Below, in pieces: positions 9,334 through 17,575 of a stretch of 64,000 bases of DNA. The position numbers and the translations under genes are program-made. Position 1 is the first letter of the stretch, and each line of letters begins with the position of its first letter. Origin of the DNA: Andalucia godoyi (taxonomy: Eukaryota > Discoba > Jakobea > Jakobida > Andaluciidae); NCBI GenBank assembly GCA_009859145.1, contig VRVR01000016.1, positions 7,780 through 71,779 of the forward strand, written 5' to 3'. The notes beneath the pieces are model-generated. The model was not told the origin of the DNA. It did not search any database and saw only the letters and a program-made list of their open reading frames with translations.

Positions 9334-10398
9334 CTACTTGTCCTTCTTGGATTCGGCAGGTCCTGTTGTCGCGGGGTTCGATGCCTGGGAGTTGGGACCC
9401 GAAGCATTCAGCTGCATAGGCGCGGAGTTTGGAGGAGACAGCTCAACTCGAAACTCGCCATTTTCAAACCTGTTCCTTCTATGACATTTCCTGCATTCAA
9501 AAATGGTATGATGCAACACTCGACCATTATGCTGCCCGCAAGCTTGGCAGAATGCATCGACAATTGTGGATTCGTCAATTCCAACGGCGAGTCCAATCAG
9601 CTTTCCAAACCAACCCTCTTTCTGCTTCTCTGCAGTCGCTGCAGTGCGTGCAGCCTCTGCAACTGGAACTGCTGCTGTTGGTGCAGCAGATGCACTGAGC
9701 GCTTCAGACGCATTGGATGCATGGGATCTACCAGCAATCCGAGAACCAGATTGTGAGATCGGAGTCGAAAGCAGCTCCGACTTGACAGCAGATGCTGGCA
9801 TCGCTGGAATGGAGACGGCAGGTGAGGAGGGAGACGTTACCGGCAGACGAACCTTTGAAGGCGTGGGAGAAACGACGGATTTTGCTTTTCTTGCAGTCGC
9901 CGGTGTGCCTGGAATGCCATTGTGCTGCGACACGCTGTCATTGGTCGCGGCCGCCGACTCTTGCTTCAACACATATTCATCGTACGACATTCCAAGTGCC
10001 GAAAAATTAGAGTCGAATTGTGTTTTTGCTTCTGCAATTAGCTTTTCGCACTTTCTGCCGCATCGACGAGCTTGCCATCTCAACACTCTGATGAGCGCAA
10101 TCCATGCTAGGACGCCTGGCAGTAGGATGTACGAAGCATAGACCATCTGATTGTGTGCTAATCGAAATGCAGGAAACCGGAAAGCCACGCCAATGTATAA
10201 CGAGATCAGAACACAGAACCAAATGAGACGAGTCTTCGTTCTTCTGGCAAACTGCAGGTACATTTGCTGCCGTTTTGAAAATCGAAGGCCTTGCTGATGA
10301 TTGTGTCGAATCTCCTGCAAAACTTCTGCAATTTTGTTCTTGAATCCCGCTTCGCGGCTTCTGAACAAGCGAAAGGGTGTCGTCAGCACACTCGTCAT
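9334..10398 (-). CDS. LNPK: Lunapark-like ER junction protein
   Basis: The 354-residue protein has the lunapark layout. A basic, helical N-terminus (about 15-50) is followed by two closely spaced membrane helices (57-75 and 84-105), a second charged helix, a long Ser/Ala/Pro-rich linker (150-260) and a C-terminal zinc ribbon with Cys284, Cys287, Cys302 and Cys305 in the context CQACGQHNG. Family knowledge: lunapark sits at three-way junctions of tubular ER, with both termini in the cytosol, and works against atlastin/Sey1 fusion activity. The ribbon and the paired short hairpin are the diagnostic parts. The linker is poorly conserved, as expected. The start ATG has an AAGAAG context. Confidence 0.88.
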   Translation of the reverse strand: MTSVLTTPFRLFRSREAGFKNKIAEVLQEIRHNHQQGLRFSKRQQMYLQFARRTKTRLIWFCVLISLYIGVAFRFPAFRLAHNQMVYASYILLPGVLAWIALIRVLRWQARRCGRKCEKLIAEAKTQFDSNFSALGMSYDEYVLKQESAAATNDSVSQHNGIPGTPATARKAKSVVSPTPSKVRLPVTSPSSPAVSIPAMPASAVKSELLSTPISQSGSRIAGRSHASNASEALSASAAPTAAVPVAEAARTAATAEKQKEGWFGKLIGLAVGIDESTIVDAFCQACGQHNGRVLHHTIFECRKCHRRNRFENGEFRVELSPPNSAPMQLNASGPNSQASNPATTGPAESKKDK

Positions 10399-10811
10399 CT
10401 TCTTTTTGTTGTCGTCGCCGTTCTCTTCTTATTCTTGTTCGTATTCTTCTTTTCTTTGTCTTTGTCTTTGTCTTCGCCTTGATTGGACGGTATGTGTCCC
10501 AAGGATTCTCGGTGAACAATGCTGGCGAAGCCTCCTCCAAAAGCCTGCGTTGCAAATCGAACGACGAAAAATTTGATAGAAGAAATATATATATATATAT
10601 ATATATAAATCTTCTGGAGGCAGCGAGCGTCATCGAGGAAAACGAAAGGAGGACGCTCAAGCTGGTGCTCAGTTCCGTGCACGTGATGCTTGATGGTGCA
10701 GACTTCTCGTTTTCTTGTCCTCTTCCAACTTCCTTTTGCTTGCTCTCTCGCTGTTTTCGGTTTCCTTTTTCTCCTCTTTCGGATGCAACAAAACGTGAGG
10801 ATCGTAAGAAC
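10399..10811. promoter_or_regulatory. Divergent region between lunapark and the first lysozyme gene
   Basis: This 413-bp segment separates divergent starts. It carries an (AT)n tract at 10584-10608, about 205 bp before the lysozyme ATG, and pyrimidine-rich blocks on both sides. Frames crossing it are low complexity. Confidence 0.5.
10584..10608. repeat. (AT)n microsatellite
   Basis: About twelve AT units in the 5' flank of the first GH25 lysozyme gene. Similar tracts precede several other plus-strand genes in the window. Confidence 0.95.
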
Positions 10812-11477
10812 ATGTCTGGCTCCAGATTGGCGTTTGCATTTGGCTCGTTCTTGGCGTTGGTCGCGCTCTCGACAGCGTCTGTGGGAATTGACATGTCGCA
10901 GGAGATCTGCGCCACGATGACAATCGACACTTGGCGATGCCTGCAGTCCGAGGGCTACTCGTTCGCGATCATTGAAGGATTCCAGGGCGGAAACCATGTG
11001 AACCAGCATCTCGCGCAGTGCGTTTCCGATGCTCGCTCTGCTGGGTTTGCCTACGTCGATACGTACATCTGGAGTGCCCCAAACTGCGGATCTGGCTCCG
11101 GCTCAGCGGACGCAAACGAGCTCATGGACTACATCAATGCAAACGGCGTGGACGTCGGAACCGTCTGGATCGACATTGAATCTGCCGATGGATGTATGTC
11201 AGACACGGGCACCAACGTCAACTTTTATAAGGACATGACTCAGACGTTCCTGAACGTCGGCTGGAAGACCGGAGTGTATTCGTCACCGGGCGAGTGGGGC
11301 ATGACCATGGGAGATGCGGACATTGCGTCCAGCTTGCCGCTCTGGGGAGCGACCTACTCGTATCGCTGCGATTTCAGCGACGTTCGCTTGTTCGGAGGCT
11401 GGGGTTCCATTGCAATGATGCAGTACTCTGACCAAGGAAACTCGTGCGGCATCAACTTTGACCTTTCGTGCTACTAG
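10812..11477 (+). CDS. Secreted GH25-type lysozyme, copy 1
   Basis: The 221-residue product starts with a signal peptide (hydrophobic core about residues 6-20, likely cut near Ala-Ser-Val at 22-24). A GH25-like lysozyme domain follows, opening GIDMSQEICATM. The catalytic strand reads VWIDIES, giving Asp121 and Glu123 as the acidic pair expected of GH25 muramidases. AGFAYVDTYIW and the C-terminal MMQYSDQGNSCGINFD match lysozymes found in amoebae and nematodes. Six or more Cys suggest disulfides in a secreted or phagosomal enzyme. The likely role is digestion of bacterial peptidoglycan. The paralogue starts about 630 bp downstream on the same strand, with a decayed third copy between. The ATG at 10812 is chosen because the signal peptide begins there. 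Confidence 0.9.
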   Translation: MSGSRLAFAFGSFLALVALSTASVGIDMSQEICATMTIDTWRCLQSEGYSFAIIEGFQGGNHVNQHLAQCVSDARSAGFAYVDTYIWSAPNCGSGSGSADANELMDYINANGVDVGTVWIDIESADGCMSDTGTNVNFYKDMTQTFLNVGWKTGVYSSPGEWGMTMGDADIASSLPLWGATYSYRCDFSDVRLFGGWGSIAMMQYSDQGNSCGINFDLSCY

Positions 11478-12104
11478 GAAAGGTATTCAGATCGATCGCA
11501 CATTGGCTATGCTGCCGCATGCGGTGTATCGAGCGAAAACTGGCTGAGATAAGCTGAATGTATTGTGGTTTTTTTTTGTTGCTTTTTGTTGTTGTTGTGT
11601 TATTTTTTATTATTTTTTTAAATCAAAAATATTTTTAAAAAAGGAAAGAACCCGTTCTTGGCCATTCTCTCGGTTTCCTCCTTTGTCAGCGTTACGATTT
11701 GCACGGGCCTTTTCCGCAGCTGAGAAATTTTCCAGCGCTCATATCATCATATACTCTGCATGACATGCGACAGATTGCCACAATGCTTGGCAACGCCATA
11801 AGCAGGTGTCCCATAGTGCCCACCGGCATGGGGCTGCTGGCTTTGCAAGGCGCAAGCTCCGAGATTGTCATTGTTGCTACGCAGGTGACATGCATGATGC
11901 ATCATTTCTCGCCCAGTGTGTCAGTGCTGGTCGTTTGGAGTTTTTTTTCTCCTCCGCAATCCATTTTCTTTTCCAATATTCGCACGTTTTCGCTGCGTCC
12001 TTTTTTTCCCCCCGTTCTGCATCCTGGTTTTGAATTTGTCCAAGAATATTCATTTCCATTTCTATCATTATTTTATTCGTTTTCCAAAATAAGAAGAGAA
12101 AAAA
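11478..12104. other. Spacer between the lysozyme genes
   Basis: This 627-bp spacer contains T-rich sequence and homopolymers near 11570-11645, a degraded lysozyme-like segment (listed separately), and a second T-rich stretch before the next start codon. Confidence 0.6.
11640..11945 (+). pseudogene. Decayed GH25 lysozyme copy
   Basis: Between the two intact lysozymes, this DNA aligns in patches with them. A GACATG...CAGATTGCCACAATG segment near 11760 resembles the GIDMSQEI-ATM codons. CTTGGCAACGCC resembles the T-W-R-C codons. The stretch at 11897-11934 reads as SFLAQCVSAGRLEF in one frame, against HLAQCVSDARSAGFEY in the intact genes. A hydrophobic run near 11650-11700 may be the remains of the signal peptide. 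Frames shift and stops intervene, and nothing after the LAQCVS block can be followed. I infer a truncated, frameshifted third member of the tandem array. The boundaries are approximate. Confidence 0.6.
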
Positions 12105-12773
12105 ATGTCCCGTGCACTTCAATCTGCAGCACTGCTTGTGCTGTGCGCACTGAGCTTCTCGTGTGTGCATGCCGCCACTGGTATCGACATGTCGCAGGAG
12201 ATCTGTTCGACGATGAGCATTGACACTTGGCGCTGCCTGAGGAACGAAGGATACACATTCGCCATCATTGAAGGTTTCCAGGGTGGTGGACGCGTCAACC
12301 AGCATCTTGCGCAGTGCGTTTCCGATGCTCGCTCTGCTGGCTTCGAGTATGTTGATACATACATCTGGAGTGCCCCTCATTGCGGCTCTGGTTCTGGCGC
12401 AGAGGACGCAAACGAGCTGATGAACTACATCAACGCGAACCATGTGAATGTTGGCATGGTGTGGATCGACATCGAGTCTGTTAGCGGATGCATGGCGGAC
12501 ACTGGCACCAACGTCAACTTTTACAAGCAAATGACCCAGACGTTCCTGAATGTGGGCTGGAAGACCGGAGTGTATTCGTCACCGGGCGAGTGGGGAATGA
12601 CCATGGGAGGTGCAGACATTGCATCCAACTTGCCACTCTGGGGAGCGACCTACTCGTATCGCTGCGATTTCAGCGACGTTCGCTTGTTCGGAGGCTGGTC
12701 GTCGATCGCCATTATGCAGTACTCGGACCGCGGCAACTCGTGCGGCATCGATTTCGATCTCTCTTGTTACTAA
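12105..12773 (+). CDS. Secreted GH25-type lysozyme, copy 2
   Basis: A 222-residue paralogue of the upstream gene. It has its own signal peptide (hydrophobic core about 7-21, predicted cut after the CVHA segment), then GIDMSQEICSTM. The catalytic strand VWIDIES carries Asp122 and Glu124. By eye the proteins agree at roughly four of five positions. The DNA is almost identical over the last 250 bp, where even third codon positions agree, while the signal peptides and 5' halves differ more. This suggests a tandem duplication with later gene conversion of the 3' part. The product is probably a secreted or phagosomal muramidase. The ATG follows a run of A residues. Confidence 0.9.
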   Translation: MSRALQSAALLVLCALSFSCVHAATGIDMSQEICSTMSIDTWRCLRNEGYTFAIIEGFQGGGRVNQHLAQCVSDARSAGFEYVDTYIWSAPHCGSGSGAEDANELMNYINANHVNVGMVWIDIESVSGCMADTGTNVNFYKQMTQTFLNVGWKTGVYSSPGEWGMTMGGADIASNLPLWGATYSYRCDFSDVRLFGGWSSIAIMQYSDRGNSCGIDFDLSCY

Positions 12774-12788
12774 GCCCGGGTGCCTACC

Positions 12789-12813
12789 TTTTCTTCTTCT
12801 TCTTCTTCTTCTT
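12789..12813. repeat. (CTT)n microsatellite
   Basis: About eight CTT units lie just past the stop codon of the second lysozyme gene. Confidence 0.9.
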
Positions 12814-12885
12814 ATTTGGTGGCCGTGTGATTGTGACATATTGAAGTATTGAATGCGTAGTCCTTATCGTGTTTGTCTTTTGTCG

Positions 12886-12909
12886 CTTCGTTTCGTTTCG
12901 TTTCGTTTC
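12886..12909. repeat. (TTTCG)n short tandem repeat
   Basis: About five units of TTTCG lie in the convergent spacer downstream of the second lysozyme gene. Confidence 0.85.
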
Positions 12910-13076
12910 ATATTCATTAAAAAGAAAAGAAAGGGGAACGGAAAAAAGAAAAAAAAACGGAGGAGCAACTGGATTAAGAAAAGAATATTATCAAATCAGT
13001 CAACTATTCCATTTGCAATTCTGTTCGATGCGCCGTGGTTCGCAACTCCTGGTCATCGCTGCCGCCATCAGCACCA

Positions 13077-13463
13077 TCATGACTGCTTAGAGACTGGCTT
13101 TCGAGCCGGTGATTGAAAAAACCGTCGGTATCGCACAAGATACGCAAGCGACGGCCCACCTAAAACCAACGTTTGCAAGAACCATTTGCCATATGTTTGG
13201 AGCGTGAGACTCCTTGCAATGTGCAGTGCGTACAGCGATTCAAAGAGGTGGATCACGATTGCAATACCAAATATGGCTTGGTCCACAATTCGCCAGAAGA
13301 GGAACGCTAGTGGCCCAAAGTGGGCGTCCGCATACGACCAGGTGTCCGCAGACCGGATCCATCCGAGGTACACGAGCAGCAGCAGCGGCGACACAATGAT
13401 CGTCCACCACAAGAAATGTGGACTTTCGAAGTACCGCGGATTGAACACTTGAATGCGAGCCAT
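13077..13463 (-). CDS. TMEM254: TMEM254-like small membrane protein
   Basis: A 128-residue protein with four predicted membrane helices (about 17-36, 47-62, 64-84 and 96-112). The C-terminal half contains the family signature HLFESLYALHIAR followed by WFLQTLVLGGPSLAYLVRYRR. This matches HxGESLYA plus WFLQTxxFGxxSL in animal TMEM254 and related DUF4499 proteins. Function is unknown in the family. The short basic tail faces one side, probably the cytosol. The gene converges with the second lysozyme gene, and its 5' flank carries a dispersed repeat beginning about 170 bp upstream of the ATG. Confidence 0.78.
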   Translation of the reverse strand: MARIQVFNPRYFESPHFLWWTIIVSPLLLLVYLGWIRSADTWSYADAHFGPLAFLFWRIVDQAIFGIAIVIHLFESLYALHIARSLTLQTYGKWFLQTLVLGGPSLAYLVRYRRFFQSPARKPVSKQS

Positions 13464-13636
13464 CGATCAATCCCAACTTTGGTACTGCAGCGGTCCAGTA
13501 CTCCTCTCAAACGCCTCCGTTGCAGCAACTTCGAAATGCACGGGTCCAGTCTGTCCCCCGCAAACCTGCGCATGCTCGTGAGTCTCAGATGAGAGTCGCC
13601 CGTGTGTGCTGAATCGACAAATTACGACGACATTCC

Positions 13637-14060
13637 GCATGCACACGGAAAGTATCCATAAGCAGACACGGTCGACACTGGCCGACACTAGCACGTTTGC
13701 TTCACAGGGAATTCGTGCTTACGCGTAGCCATCTGTCATTCGTTCAAGCGCACTGCCAAGAGGCGAACTTCCAAGACACGATCTCGTAGCTCCAGGTGCA
13801 TCAATCGCGCTACAACTGAGGACACGAAAGCGCCTGCTGCTGCTAGGGCCGCCAGACTCAAAATGCACCCTTCTCAAGAACAAGGTGTCACGCTGAGAAA
13901 GTGGCTCACCGATTGATCGAGATTGGGAACGGAGCGCGGAGCATCTATCTGAAGAACGCCGAGAGGCGTGTTGGGGGGCCTATCCCCTTCCCGGCAACAG
14001 GATGCAAGATTGAGTATGCATGTCTACTCGTAGATATGCATACTTAGTGTATAATGCAGG
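13637..14060 (+). repeat. Dispersed repeat A, copy 1
   Basis: About 424 bp here match 60248-60665 in the same orientation at roughly 90 percent identity by eye, with a few small indels. The ends are sharp: GCATGC at the left and ATAATGCAGG at the right. The right half translates as LIEIGNGARSIYLKNAERR then GGPIPF, resembling the FAxxLLxIGDG segment of Pif1/Helitron-type helicases. Stops in the left half show that it is not an active gene. I infer a fossil mobile-element fragment; the class is tentative. Confidence 0.85.
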
Positions 14061-14151
14061 CGCCTGCCATAGACATGAATCATTACTGGTCTTCGGCCGA
14101 GCTGTCCCAGAAGATAGATCCAAGCCACATGCTGTTTTGTTTATATTAATT

Positions 14152-14394
14152 GGGACGAGCACCAACTCATCAATGCAGTCAAAGGGCAATCGCGCAACCA
14201 ACATACTCCGCAATCGATTCAACATTCCAAAAAATGAACGTTGGAGGAAACAGAATGTGGTCGGCGGTGCGACACATCGCGCCTGGCCACGCTTTTGTCA
14301 TTGCTCCTTCTTGTTCTCTGACTTGAAAAAGCGCATTCCGAACGCAAATCGACCACATCTCCGTGATTTGATGATCATCCGCTTGCTCAGCAAG
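14152..14394 (+). repeat. Dispersed repeat B, copy 1
   Basis: This 243-bp segment matches 21511-21753 with only three mismatches, all in the first 25 bp, and no indels that I can see. The right end in both copies is the palindrome CTTGCTCAGCAAG, after which the sequences diverge completely. It could encode a peptide starting MQSKGNRATNILRN, or the reverse strand could encode part of a larger protein. Neither reading is recognisable. Near-identity over 7 kb suggests recent mobility or gene conversion. Confidence 0.9.
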
Positions 14395-14664
14395 TTGCGA
14401 CGAGAGGGATCAGCGGGTTTCTTGGTTCTCGGTATCTTCGGGCATGGCCGATTTGCGTTTGCTGGGAAGATCCCTCTTTGTAGCCATGAAATGCATTGTC
14501 TTTGATGAAAGGTGCTGCTTGAGGGATCGATCATAAATATAAGAAACAAACAGAAAATAAATAGAAAGAAGAAGATCTGGACTTGGCTACGGTGAGAAAA
14601 ATCGTATTGTTTGATGTTCAACGTTTGATCCATAAAGCTGGCAGCTGTCTCTCAGAGTTTAGAG

Positions 14665-14669
<5 letters not shown>

Positions 14670-14702
<33 letters not shown>
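14670..14702. repeat. (TA)n microsatellite
   Basis: About sixteen TA units lie about 165 bp upstream of the CrcB/Fluc start codon. Confidence 0.95.
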
Positions 14703-14705
<3 letters not shown>

Positions 14706-14864
14706 TTTGTGCTGTTGTTGCTGAAATCTTGTCGTTTTTCGGGGCCTTCTGTTCCAGTCTCCACGCTCGCTAACCATACACTGCACCAAAGCTTTGCCGG
14801 ACAAGCGGATGCATAGGAGAGCACCGTCCAAAGGGGGCAGAAAAGAGCGGTGACTGGGTTCTAT

Positions 14865-15287
14865 ATGTCCGACTTGTTTCTCCTGTGGGATGCGGCTTTT
14901 GGTCTGCTTGGCGTGTACGTCCGATACTGCATCACTGTGTTCATGACGGTGCATCTTCGGTGGAACCGGATCTATGCATCTTTGACGGTAAACATGGTCG
15001 GTTGCTTGGCGATTGGAATTGTTCAGGCATACGCAGTCGACAAGAAGCATGGAGACGGAGACTTGATCAACGGAATCATTACAGGCTTTCTTGGCGGACT
15101 GACTACCTTTTCGTCGTATGCGCTCGATGGATACTTGTACCTCACACACACTGCCCCGTCTCCCTCGGATCCGTCGAAATCGGACCACCCTCAAATTCAC
15201 GGGGGAATCTTGTATCTTGCGGGATCCGTCGTTCTTGGCATCGGTCTCACCGCCGCTTCATATGCCATCACCATCGGCAGCGTGTAG
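14865..15287 (+). CDS. CrcB/Fluc-family fluoride channel, single domain
   Basis: A 140-residue protein with four membrane helices (about 7-29, 41-60, 70-88 and 113-136). It carries the CrcB/Fluc signatures: VRY in helix 1, TVNMVGCLAIG in helix 2 with the conserved Asn, and GFLGGLTTFSSYALD at the helix 3 break. These channels let fluoride leave the cell and protect against its toxicity. Bacterial Fluc works as a dual-topology dimer of single domains, whereas many eukaryotic FEX proteins fuse two domains. This one is a complete single domain, so it should form a homodimer. The frame also has an upstream GTG at 14850, but the ATG at 14865 is preferred. The product probably sits in the plasma membrane. 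Confidence 0.87.
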   Translation: MSDLFLLWDAAFGLLGVYVRYCITVFMTVHLRWNRIYASLTVNMVGCLAIGIVQAYAVDKKHGDGDLINGIITGFLGGLTTFSSYALDGYLYLTHTAPSPSDPSKSDHPQIHGGILYLAGSVVLGIGLTAASYAITIGSV

Positions 15288-15556
15288 CATGAAATCCCGA
15301 GAGGAGATCATGAGCAAAACAACAACAGAAGAAGAAGGTTTAAATTTATATAAAATTATTTAATAAAGAAATCAGAGCGATCGGCGTGCGCGCTGAGAAA
15401 CCCTCCAAGAAATGCACAGTCTAAGAGAGCCTCTTTACGTTTCCAAAATCTTTCCGATTCCCTCTGCATTTCTGCAGCACACATGTTTCAGGAAAATGCG
15501 GAGGTGTGCAAATGTACATCGCGAAGCCATCCTCGGCAAAAACGGTGCGTCGTCGA

Positions 15557-16183
15557 TTACTGCGTAAACTTTAGACACCTCGTTTCCTTGTGTGCATTCC
15601 TGCATTCAAGCGAGCAAAACCGCTCTCCGCACTCGACACAAGTGTATTTACCTCCAAATCCGCACACGGAACAATACTTTTTCACAGTCCCTCGTGCTGA
15701 CGGCGGACAAGTGACCTTCGCCAGTCCCTGTTCGTCAAGCCATGTCGCATCGTCGACCAGAATCTGGCCCAACGTCCGCTTCTTCAGCGACAGCGAACAG
15801 CCGGTGAAGAACGGCACCGGGACATTTGGACTCGAGAGAGACGCTCTGCCAGATCCACGACGCTTCTTCGCTGCCGGAATCTCATCGTCCAACGGCGCTG
15901 AGTGCAGATGAGATGGCGAGGAAAATGCTGCAATCGTTGCATTCGCGGACGACGACGAATGTGATGCTGCTGCTGCTGCTGGTGATGATAATGATGATGA
16001 ATGATTCAGAGGAGATGTGAGTGCATACACATCCTCTGCATCCAATATAAGAGTCGAGTCCTGCTCGAGGCCGCGCAATCGCGCCTTTGCGATGTTGCGC
16101 TGCCATGCGTCATGGGCAAAAGTGATGTGAGAAACCAGTGTTTCATACTGTGCTGAATTCGCCTTCCGTGACTTGTTGCTCAT
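15557..16183 (-). CDS. ZNHIT1: ZNHIT1-like HIT zinc finger protein
   Basis: The 208-residue protein ends in a HIT-type zinc finger: CSVCGFGGKYTCVECGERFCSLECRN then HKETRCLKF. This is closest to ZNHIT1/Vps71 (p18Hamlet), a subunit of the SRCAP/SWR1 complex that loads H2A.Z into nucleosomes. The N-terminal helix with NKSRK and the RTLGQILVDD segment before the finger also fit. A Ser/Ala/His-rich linker (about 60-110) is extra relative to animal ZNHIT1. The longest frame begins at a GTG, so I use the next ATG (16183). Together with ARP5 nearby, it shows that the window encodes parts of both the INO80 and SWR1 remodellers. Confidence 0.9.
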   Translation of the reverse strand: MSNKSRKANSAQYETLVSHITFAHDAWQRNIAKARLRGLEQDSTLILDAEDVYALTSPLNHSSSLSSPAAAAASHSSSSANATIAAFSSPSHLHSAPLDDEIPAAKKRRGSGRASLSSPNVPVPFFTGCSLSLKKRTLGQILVDDATWLDEQGLAKVTCPPSARGTVKKYCSVCGFGGKYTCVECGERFCSLECRNAHKETRCLKFTQ

Positions 16184-16462
16184 CTCCGTGTTCACTCTGT
16201 GTAGTGTTTTTATTGCCGAATAATTCTTCCCATTCGCTCGAGCAGCGTGAAATCCAAAAATGAGAGATCAGAAATCAGAAAGAACTGTACAAACAAAAAC
16301 GAAGAAATGCGGAACGGACTTGAGGACACTGCAGACTCAAAGAGAGAATAATCCCGATCGTCAATCTTTTTTTATATTAATTCTTCAGTGACTCTCTGTT
16401 TGATGTCTATCAAGTTGGGTTTTCTCCTTGTTGCAGTGTTTTTGGATTATTTTTTTTGTTTT

Positions 16463-16502
<40 letters not shown>

Positions 16503-16561
16503 CGTGTTCAGCATTTTCATTCAAAGTAGCATTGCGCTCACCCATACGACTGATATCGGCA
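16184..16561. promoter_or_regulatory. Divergent region between ZNHIT1 and the glutaredoxin gene
   Basis: A 378-bp divergent spacer. A (TA)n tract lies only about 60 bp upstream of the glutaredoxin start, where it must be within the core promoter or the transcribed leader. Confidence 0.5.
16465..16499. repeat. (TA)n microsatellite
   Basis: About seventeen TA units lie 63 bp before the glutaredoxin start codon. Confidence 0.95.
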
Positions 16562-17218
16562 ATGCCTGTTAAAGAAATTCGGTCGACGACTCAGTTTCTA
16601 GACGACGTGTATTCCCCTGGTCCTGAAGTGGATCTTGTGCACTTCTCTGCCTCGTGGGCTCCACCGTGCATCCAGCTGCATGCAGTCTGCGAACAACTTT
16701 CCAAGGAGTATCCGTCACTCGGCTTCTGGAGAGTAGACGCGGATGCAAAGGATTGTGCACAGGCGTCGCGAATGATGAAGATCGAGGCTGTTCCAACCGT
16801 CGTCTTCATCAAGCGAGGTGTGGAAGTGGATCGGTTTACGGGCGCAGATGTTCCGTCGTTTGTGAAAAAGGTAAAGGCATTTGTGAATGCTCTGGACGAT
16901 GAAAACAAGCAACTGTTCCAGAAAATCAAGGAGCTCTTGAACCAGCACCATGCAATTCTGTTCATGAAGGGTGCGCCTGAGGCACCCAAATGCGGGTTCT
17001 CAAGAGAGATAGTCCAGCTGATCAGATCTCAAGGCGTCGACTTCCACACGGTGGACATCCTCCAAGACGAAGAACTGCGCCAGGGACTCAAGGCATATGC
17101 AAAATGGCCGACGTTCCCAATGTTTTTCGTCAATGGACAGCTTGTCGGTGGTGTCGATGTCGTGCGAGAGCTCATCGAGTCGGACGAGTTTGACGGCGTC
17201 ATGGAAGACGGGCAGTAA
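16562..17218 (+). CDS. GLRX3: Monothiol glutaredoxin 3 (PICOT type)
   Basis: The 218-residue protein joins a thioredoxin-like domain (about 1-105) to one monothiol glutaredoxin domain (about 115-215). The thioredoxin site is degenerate (SWAPPC, one Cys only), as in PICOT proteins. The glutaredoxin site is CGFS with Cys144, followed by WPTFPMFFVNG and GGVDVV for glutathione binding. Grx3/4 proteins bind [2Fe-2S] clusters as glutathione-bridged dimers and handle cytosolic iron, often with a BolA partner. Human GLRX3 has two glutaredoxin domains; this one has a single domain, like yeast Grx3 and Grx4. The ATG is placed where homology to the family begins. Upstream in-frame codons run through a TA microsatellite. 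Confidence 0.93.
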   Translation: MPVKEIRSTTQFLDDVYSPGPEVDLVHFSASWAPPCIQLHAVCEQLSKEYPSLGFWRVDADAKDCAQASRMMKIEAVPTVVFIKRGVEVDRFTGADVPSFVKKVKAFVNALDDENKQLFQKIKELLNQHHAILFMKGAPEAPKCGFSREIVQLIRSQGVDFHTVDILQDEELRQGLKAYAKWPTFPMFFVNGQLVGGVDVVRELIESDEFDGVMEDGQ

Positions 17219-17575
17219 GCGACCGTCTGCTGCGAGTAGGTCTTTCTACGTACACGATATTATTATCTTCACACGACTACGTCTTTATTCATTCCCACGA
17301 ACAGAACAGCACTGTCTGGAATTTCTGGATGAGCATGGCGAAGTAGAGCGGTGCTGCTTTTGCGTGCGGGACGTTTGGAAGCCACTCACGGCGGCCGTAA
17401 ATAAGGTTAATTAATTAAAAAGAGAACTGTCGATCGGGCACTCGACAGAAGATGGAACCTCGAAAAAAAAAATCCCAACACGTTTTCCAGCGGTCTGTCA
17501 TCGGGCACCATTCATGACCCAACGTCGCCTATAGTCGCACTGCAATTGATCCATCGTCACGCAAGCAAAAAGAGT
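17219..17575. other. Spacer between glutaredoxin and ATG3 genes
   Basis: A 357-bp spacer between co-directional genes. It holds the 3' end of one gene and the promoter of the next, with AT-rich sequence near 17397-17420. I see no other feature. Confidence 0.5.

Larger units (their letters stand above)
12774..13076. other. Convergent spacer with simple repeats
   Basis: This 303-bp spacer lies between the stop codons of the second lysozyme and the TMEM254-like gene. It has a (CTT)n run at 12789-12813, (TTTCG)n at 12886-12909 and A-rich sequence near 12920-12960. No gene is seen. Confidence 0.6.
13464..14864. other. Gene-free interval with two dispersed repeats
   Basis: This 1.4-kb interval lies between the divergent starts of the TMEM254-like and CrcB genes. 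It contains repeat A copy 1 (13637-14060), repeat B copy 1 (14152-14394) and a (TA)n tract (14670-14702). No intact gene is visible. Short frames correspond to the repeats. Confidence 0.7.

Noticed and set aside
9566-10141. 191-codon plus-strand frame opposite lunapark
   Set aside because: It is antisense to the Ser/Ala/Pro-rich linker of a well-supported gene, and its composition reflects that linker.
10377-10811. In-frame N-terminal extension of lysozyme copy 1
   Set aside because: It crosses an AT microsatellite and pyrimidine repeats, while a good signal peptide begins at the ATG at 10812.
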